64,000 bases of DNA from the NCBI RefSeq assembly GCF_035975855.1, contig NZ_CP109055.1:4278001-4342000 (forward strand), read 5' to 3'. Numbering within the stretch: position 1 is the first letter of the stretch; each line of letters opens with the position of its first letter. Made by a program: the position numbers and the translations under genes. Shown here piece after piece: positions 61,980 to 64,000 of the stretch. The notes beneath the pieces were generated by a model. The model made no database searches. It was not told the origin of the DNA and saw nothing but the letters and a program-made list of their open reading frames with translations. This stretch comes from Streptomyces sp. NBC_01304. Its GTDB lineage: Bacteria > Actinomycetota > Actinomycetes > Streptomycetales > Streptomycetaceae.

Positions 61980-62019
61980 GGTACGTGACTGTACGAGCCG
62001 CTGTACCGGTGCGCATATG
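61980..62019 (+). promoter_or_regulatory. Candidate SARP-controlled promoter of the cysteine-rich peptide gene
   Basis: Direct repeats CTGTACG (61989) and CTGTACC (62001) are preceded by a weaker GGTACG (61980) and followed after 6 nt by CATATG (62014-62019), a possible -10. The repeats and layout match the CTGTA triplet upstream of the mauE-like gene at 56456-56499. An inverted repeat GCATAC/GTATGC (62026-62031, 62046-62051) lies in the predicted leader. Confidence 0.5.
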
Positions 62020-62075
62020 TCTCACGCATACGGTGCGGATGCGGCGTATGCCACGCCGGTGAGGCTGGAGAAGGG

Positions 62076-62279
62076 ATGCATCACATGACAGGGATGTTGA
62101 GGAAGATGGGCGACAAGGCACTGGCGCGCCTCGCGCCCAGCGCGACCGCACAGGCCGATTCCTCCTTCTACAGGCACTGCTACTGCCGCGAGCGGTCCGA
62201 CTTCCGGCAGCTGTGCCACATCGTCGGCGGCACGACCGGCTGTGGCTCGTGTCAGGCGTACCGCACCTGCGGCGGCTGA
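62076..62279 (+). CDS. Six-cysteine secreted peptide precursor (candidate bacteriocin-like peptide)
   Basis: A 67-residue precursor. The N-terminal part (1-27) is basic and amphipathic (LRKMGDKALARLAPSATAQA) without the hydrophobic core of a Sec signal, and ends in AQA, a type I signal-peptidase site. The predicted 40-residue product (28-67) has six cysteines (35, 37, 47, 56, 59, 65) in the pattern CxC-x9-C-x8-CxxC-x5-C, plus Gly-rich turns, and ends CGG. GGAG lies 5 nt before ATG 62076, and a strong terminator follows. With a MauE/MauD-like pair, an exporter, a signal peptidase and a SARP next door, three disulfides are expected. I do not recognise the peptide family; antimicrobial or signalling activity is inference. 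Confidence 0.75.
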   Translation: MHHMTGMLRKMGDKALARLAPSATAQADSSFYRHCYCRERSDFRQLCHIVGGTTGCGSCQAYRTCGG

Positions 62280-62335
62280 CCACACCCTGAGGCGCGAGCC
62301 CCCGGCCGCGCCACAGACGCACCACCTGGAAACAA

Positions 62336-62368
62336 CAAGGGGTCGGCTCCCGAGGAGCCGACCCCTTG
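62336..62368. terminator. Terminator of the cysteine-rich peptide gene
   Basis: A 15-bp perfect stem (CAAGGGGTCGGCTCC / GGAGCCGACCCCTTG) with loop CGA, 57 bp after the peptide stop. Its AAGGGGTCG...CGACCCC core resembles the ychF terminator at 63871-63898. Confidence 0.88.
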
Positions 62369-62420
62369 CCATCTGTACGCCTGTTGTACGCCTCACGAAC
62401 TGCGGGACCGCAGTCGCGGG

Positions 62421-62443
62421 CTGCTCACACGTTGAAGCGGAAC
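62421..62443 (-). other. Duplicate of the ychF 3' end
   Basis: Twenty-one of 23 bases match 63944-63966, which is the last coding segment and stop of ychF. On the minus strand this copy still reads FRFNV-stop, but upstream codons (…TFTQVGALRQA) do not resemble YchF. It lies about 50 bp beyond a terminator, the same spacing as at the real ychF end. It may be an old attachment-site or recombination scar. Confidence 0.6.
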
Positions 62444-62490
62444 GCCTGACGCAGAGCTCCCACCTGCGTAAACGTTGCCACTGAGGGCCC

Positions 62491-62540
62491 CATCCAGCAC
62501 AGATCCAGCACCGTCGGAACCCATCCAGCACATCCAGCAC
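62491..62540. repeat. ATCCAGCAC dispersed repeat, copy 1
   Basis: ATCCAGCAC occurs at 62492, 62503, 62523 and 62532. The first three are spaced 11 and 20 bp, with GTCGGAACC between the second and third. The same pattern recurs at 63160-63200. Confidence 0.85.
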
Positions 62541-62599
62541 GCCAGGTCTGCCCGAAGCGGAGCATGGAGGCCGACTCGTTCGGCGTTGCGGTCAGTGCG

Positions 62600-62980
62600 C
62601 TAGGCGGCGCTCGGGGACTGTGCGAGGCATTCCATCAGCGCCTTGCGAGCAGCAGCGGTCTCAGCGATGGCGTTGGTGAAGTCCTTGGACGCGGCTGTGG
62701 CAGCTGCCTCGGCGGCTGCCACAGCGGCTGTGTCGGGGTTGGCATCGGTCTCGGGGTCCGGCGCACTAATTGTGGCCGCGTCTACCCTGTTGGCGACTAC
62801 GACGGTCTGGTGCTCCGAGACGTCTTCGGCCTTGAGGTAGGCCAGGTGCTTCTGATCGCAGTTGCCGGCGGCGGGGGCCTGGTGCGGCTCGGCCAGGGTG
62901 GTCTGGGCCGAGGCGGTAGCGGGCACGGCCAGGGCCAGAGCCGTGAAGGTGCAGATTGAGAGGTTCTTCCAGGTACTCAT
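62600..62980 (-). CDS. Small secreted alanine-rich protein, unknown function
   Basis: A 126-residue protein with a clear Sec signal (STWKNLSICTFTALALAVPATASA, cleavage near residue 25). The mature part is about 100 residues, Ala/Glu/Asp-rich and probably helical (AAVAAAEAAATAASKDFTNAIAETAAARKAL), with two cysteines (41 and 118) that could join its ends. No lipobox, membrane anchor or sorting signal. It has normal Streptomyces codon usage but no recognised family, and only a weak ribosome-binding site. It is flanked on both sides by the ATCCAGCAC repeat. Confidence 0.7.
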   Translation of the reverse strand: MSTWKNLSICTFTALALAVPATASAQTTLAEPHQAPAAGNCDQKHLAYLKAEDVSEHQTVVVANRVDAATISAPDPETDANPDTAAVAAAEAAATAASKDFTNAIAETAAARKALMECLAQSPSAA

Positions 62981-63253
62981 GGCTCACGAGCCTGGCCTGC
63001 CCCGCTCGCAGCTCCCCTTTGCCCCGCCGCGGGCTGGGCCGAACGGCCCAGCACAGTGCAGTGCACCCGCACAGCGAATATCGCTGTACGCCTTCGGGGC
63101 TCACCCCGCTCAGGAAGCGCGAGTACACGGGAGATCCAAGAGGTGGCGATGTGTCAGATCATCCGGCACCGATCCGGCACGGTCGGAACCCATCCAGCAC
63201 GCCCGCCGCTGCGCCGACCCGACCCGCATGTAGGGGCTTTCCCTTCGACTGTT
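62981..63253. other. Intergenic region with two small palindromes
   Basis: Between the secreted-protein gene (minus) and the antitoxin gene (plus). It contains a hairpin GCTGGGCC-GAAC-GGCCCAGC (63033-63052), a palindrome ACAGCGA-ATA-TCGCTGT (63071-63087) and the second ATCCAGCAC repeat (63160-63200). No coding frame with convincing features is seen. Confidence 0.5.
63160..63200. repeat. ATCCAGCAC dispersed repeat, copy 2
   Basis: ATCCGGCAC at 63161 and 63172 and ATCCAGCAC at 63192, with the same 11- and 20-bp spacing and the same GTCGGAACC linker as copy 1. The two 41-bp copies differ at only a few positions. Confidence 0.85.
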
Positions 63254-63261
63254 GTGTACAC
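63254..63261. promoter_or_regulatory. GTGTACAC palindrome, likely antitoxin operator
   Basis: A perfect 8-bp palindrome containing TGTACA, 27 bp before the antitoxin start. TGTACA is the core recognised by YefM-YoeB complexes in E. coli, so autorepression by the antitoxin and its toxin complex is likely. Confidence 0.6.
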
Positions 63262-63287
63262 CTGTGGCACTCGGTACTCTTGAGCGC

Positions 63288-63557
63288 ATGACGCAGCCTC
63301 TGCCCATAGAGTCCATCCGAGACGTACGCGCACACCTCGCCGAGGTCGTAGAGCGCGCCGATCGCGAGGACGTGCCCACCGTGATCACTCGCCGGGGCAA
63401 GCAAGTCGCCGCGGTCGTTTCCATCGAGGTACTACGCAAGTACCAGGAGTGGGAAGAGCGCGAGATCAACCGGATCATCGACGAGCGCATGGCGAATCCG
63501 GCAACCGGCATCCCGATCGAGGACATCATGAGGGAGACGCTGGCGCGCAGTGAGTGA
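63288..63557 (+). CDS. Type II antitoxin, Phd/YefM family
   Basis: An 89-residue protein. The N-terminal Phd/YefM fold (PIESIRDVRAHLAEVVERADREDVPTVITRRGKQVAAVVS in segments, residues 5-48) binds DNA; the C-terminal acidic helix (YQEWEEREINRIIDERM...) should wrap and neutralise the toxin. ATG 63288 is chosen over the upstream GTG frame because the TGTACA operator lies just before it. It overlaps the toxin start by 8 nt, so synthesis is coupled. Confidence 0.9.
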   Translation: MTQPLPIESIRDVRAHLAEVVERADREDVPTVITRRGKQVAAVVSIEVLRKYQEWEEREINRIIDERMANPATGIPIEDIMRETLARSE

Positions 63558-63813
63558 GTACCGCACCGTCTTCCGGCCTGAGGCCCAGGCCGAACTGCGC
63601 AAAGTTCCGCGCGACATGGCACTTCGCATCCTGGCCAAGCTGACCGAGCTCGAGGGTGATCCGCTCGGCTTCAACACCACCGCGCTCGTATCGCAGCCGG
63701 ACCGTCGCCGACTGCGAGTCGGCGATTACCGAGTCGTCTACACGATCGACAACGGGGAACTGGTGGTGTGGGTCGTGCACATCGGGCATCGCTCGACCGT
63801 CTACGACACCTGA
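63550..63813 (+). CDS. Type II toxin, RelE/ParE family
   Basis: An 87-residue basic protein of the RelE/ParE fold: YRTVFRPEAQAELRKVPRDMALRILAKLTELEGDP (two N-terminal helices), then the sheet RRLRVGDYRVVYTIDNGELVVWVVHIGHRSTVYD. The RxGxYRVxY motif and the H-R-S-x-Y end are typical of RelE mRNA interferases, which cut mRNA on the ribosome. GTG 63550 lies inside the antitoxin gene. A terminator follows at 63871. Confidence 0.92.
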   Translation: MSEYRTVFRPEAQAELRKVPRDMALRILAKLTELEGDPLGFNTTALVSQPDRRRLRVGDYRVVYTIDNGELVVWVVHIGHRSTVYDT

Positions 63814-63837
63814 CCCAGACCTGATGCACCGTCAGAA

Positions 63838-63858
63838 CATCCAGCACCTATCCAGCAC
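63838..63858. repeat. ATCCAGCAC dispersed repeat, copy 3 (short)
   Basis: ATCCAGCAC at 63839 and 63850 (11-bp spacing), preceded by GTCAGAAC, which resembles the GTCGGAACC linker of copies 1 and 2. It lies 25 bp after the toxin stop. Confidence 0.8.
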
Positions 63859-63870
63859 GAGCACAACGAA

Positions 63871-63898
63871 GGGGTCGACACCGCAAGGCGTCGACCCC
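63871..63898. terminator. Terminator between the toxin gene and ychF
   Basis: A 12-bp stem with one mismatch (GGGGTCGACACC / GGCGTCGACCCC) and GCAA tetraloop, between convergent genes. Bidirectional use is likely. Confidence 0.8.
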
Positions 63899-63947
63899 TC
63901 CCGACCTGCACACTTGACGCGAAATCTTACGTGCAGTAGCGAACTGG

Positions 63948-64000
63948 TCACACGTTGAACCGGAACTCCACCACGTCCCCGTCCTGCATGACGTAGTCCT
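63948..64000 (-). CDS. ychF: Redox-regulated ATPase YchF, 3' end only
   Basis: The last 16 codons and TGA stop are visible on the minus strand, translating as DYVMQDGDVVEFRFNV. This is the conserved end of the TGS domain of YchF/OLA1, an ATPase of the Obg GTPase superfamily that binds ribosomes. The rest of the gene lies beyond the window. Identification rests on the highly conserved C-terminal signature. A near copy of this end is present at 62421-62443. Confidence 0.85.
   Translation of the reverse strand, partial: DYVMQDGDVVEFRFNV

Noticed and set aside
62076..62279. Lanthipeptide, lasso peptide or thiopeptide precursor
   Set aside because: No LanM/LanB/LanC, asparagine-synthetase-like cyclase, YcaO or radical-SAM gene lies nearby; the six Cys and the redox genes favour disulfides.
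62491..63858. CRISPR array or integron attC sites at the ATCCAGCAC repeats
   Set aside because: The repeats are short, irregularly spaced and separated by whole genes; no cas, integrase or attC-type inverted core sites were seen.

Overview
The window is high-GC chromosomal DNA from a Streptomyces or very close relative. The signs are the strong third-position GC bias, frequent GTG and TTG starts, 4-nt ATGA/GTGA gene overlaps, and gene content and order (bldK next to typA, a mycobacterial-type succinate dehydrogenase, a SARP regulator, a PAS/GAF/SpoIIE phosphatase). No rRNA, tRNA, CRISPR array or transposase gene was seen. The first gene (a peptide-binding lipoprotein) and the last (the 3' end of ychF) are cut by the window edges.

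Positions 1-27 kb are dominated by oligopeptide ABC importers. There is a 5'-truncated BldKB-like binding protein (2-1531), a complete SBP-B-C-D-F operon (10093 to 4304, minus strand), and a second complete operon (20730 to 14439, minus strand). The second has the unusual order permease-SBP-permease-ATPase-ATPase, and its position beside typA identifies it as bldKABCDE, the importer needed for aerial-mycelium formation in S. coelicolor. An orphan lipoprotein with a lysine-rich insertion follows (26608 to 24407). A decayed start of yet another binding protein lies just upstream of bldKA. Between these are a small MarR regulon (F420-type oxidoreductase, MarR, FAD oxidoreductase) that shares a TTCGTnnnACGAA operator, plus a Uma2-type nuclease, a double GNAT, a methyltransferase, a secreted M1 metallopeptidase, a HAD phosphatase and TypA.

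Positions 27-43 kb hold sdhCAB of the Sdh1 type, a PspA homologue, a TPM/YgcG-like secreted protein, a PAS-PAS-GAF-SpoIIE-HATPase protein with a separate small HATPase, a NUDIX hydrolase, a SPOR-like mini-protein, a nucleobase permease with a cysteine-rich tail beside a GntR/UTRA regulator, and a DUF4190/septum-formation membrane protein.

Positions 42-56 kb hold secreted or catabolic genes: a subtilase with a P-domain, a threonine-synthase-like PLP enzyme, a DUF11/RTX-repeat surface protein, a secreted GH65 glycosidase, a MarR/MFS efflux pair, and a three-gene molybdenum hydroxylase of the PaoABC type.

Positions 56.4-62.4 kb form the most interesting unit. A MauE-like membrane protein, a membrane-anchored thioredoxin-fold protein and an ABC exporter make up one operon. 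A signal peptidase I and a SARP regulator make up a second, and a 67-residue peptide with six cysteines and an AQA cleavage motif stands as a third. CTGTA direct repeats, spaced like SARP boxes, precede both the mauE operon and the peptide gene. I read this as a self-contained pathway to make, oxidise, export and trim a disulfide-rich secreted peptide. No lanthipeptide, lasso, YcaO or radical-SAM enzyme is present.

The right edge (62.4-64 kb) is a small accessory segment: a short secreted protein and a YefM/RelE-type toxin-antitoxin pair, separated by dispersed ATCCAGCAC repeats and bracketed by two copies of the ychF 3' end.
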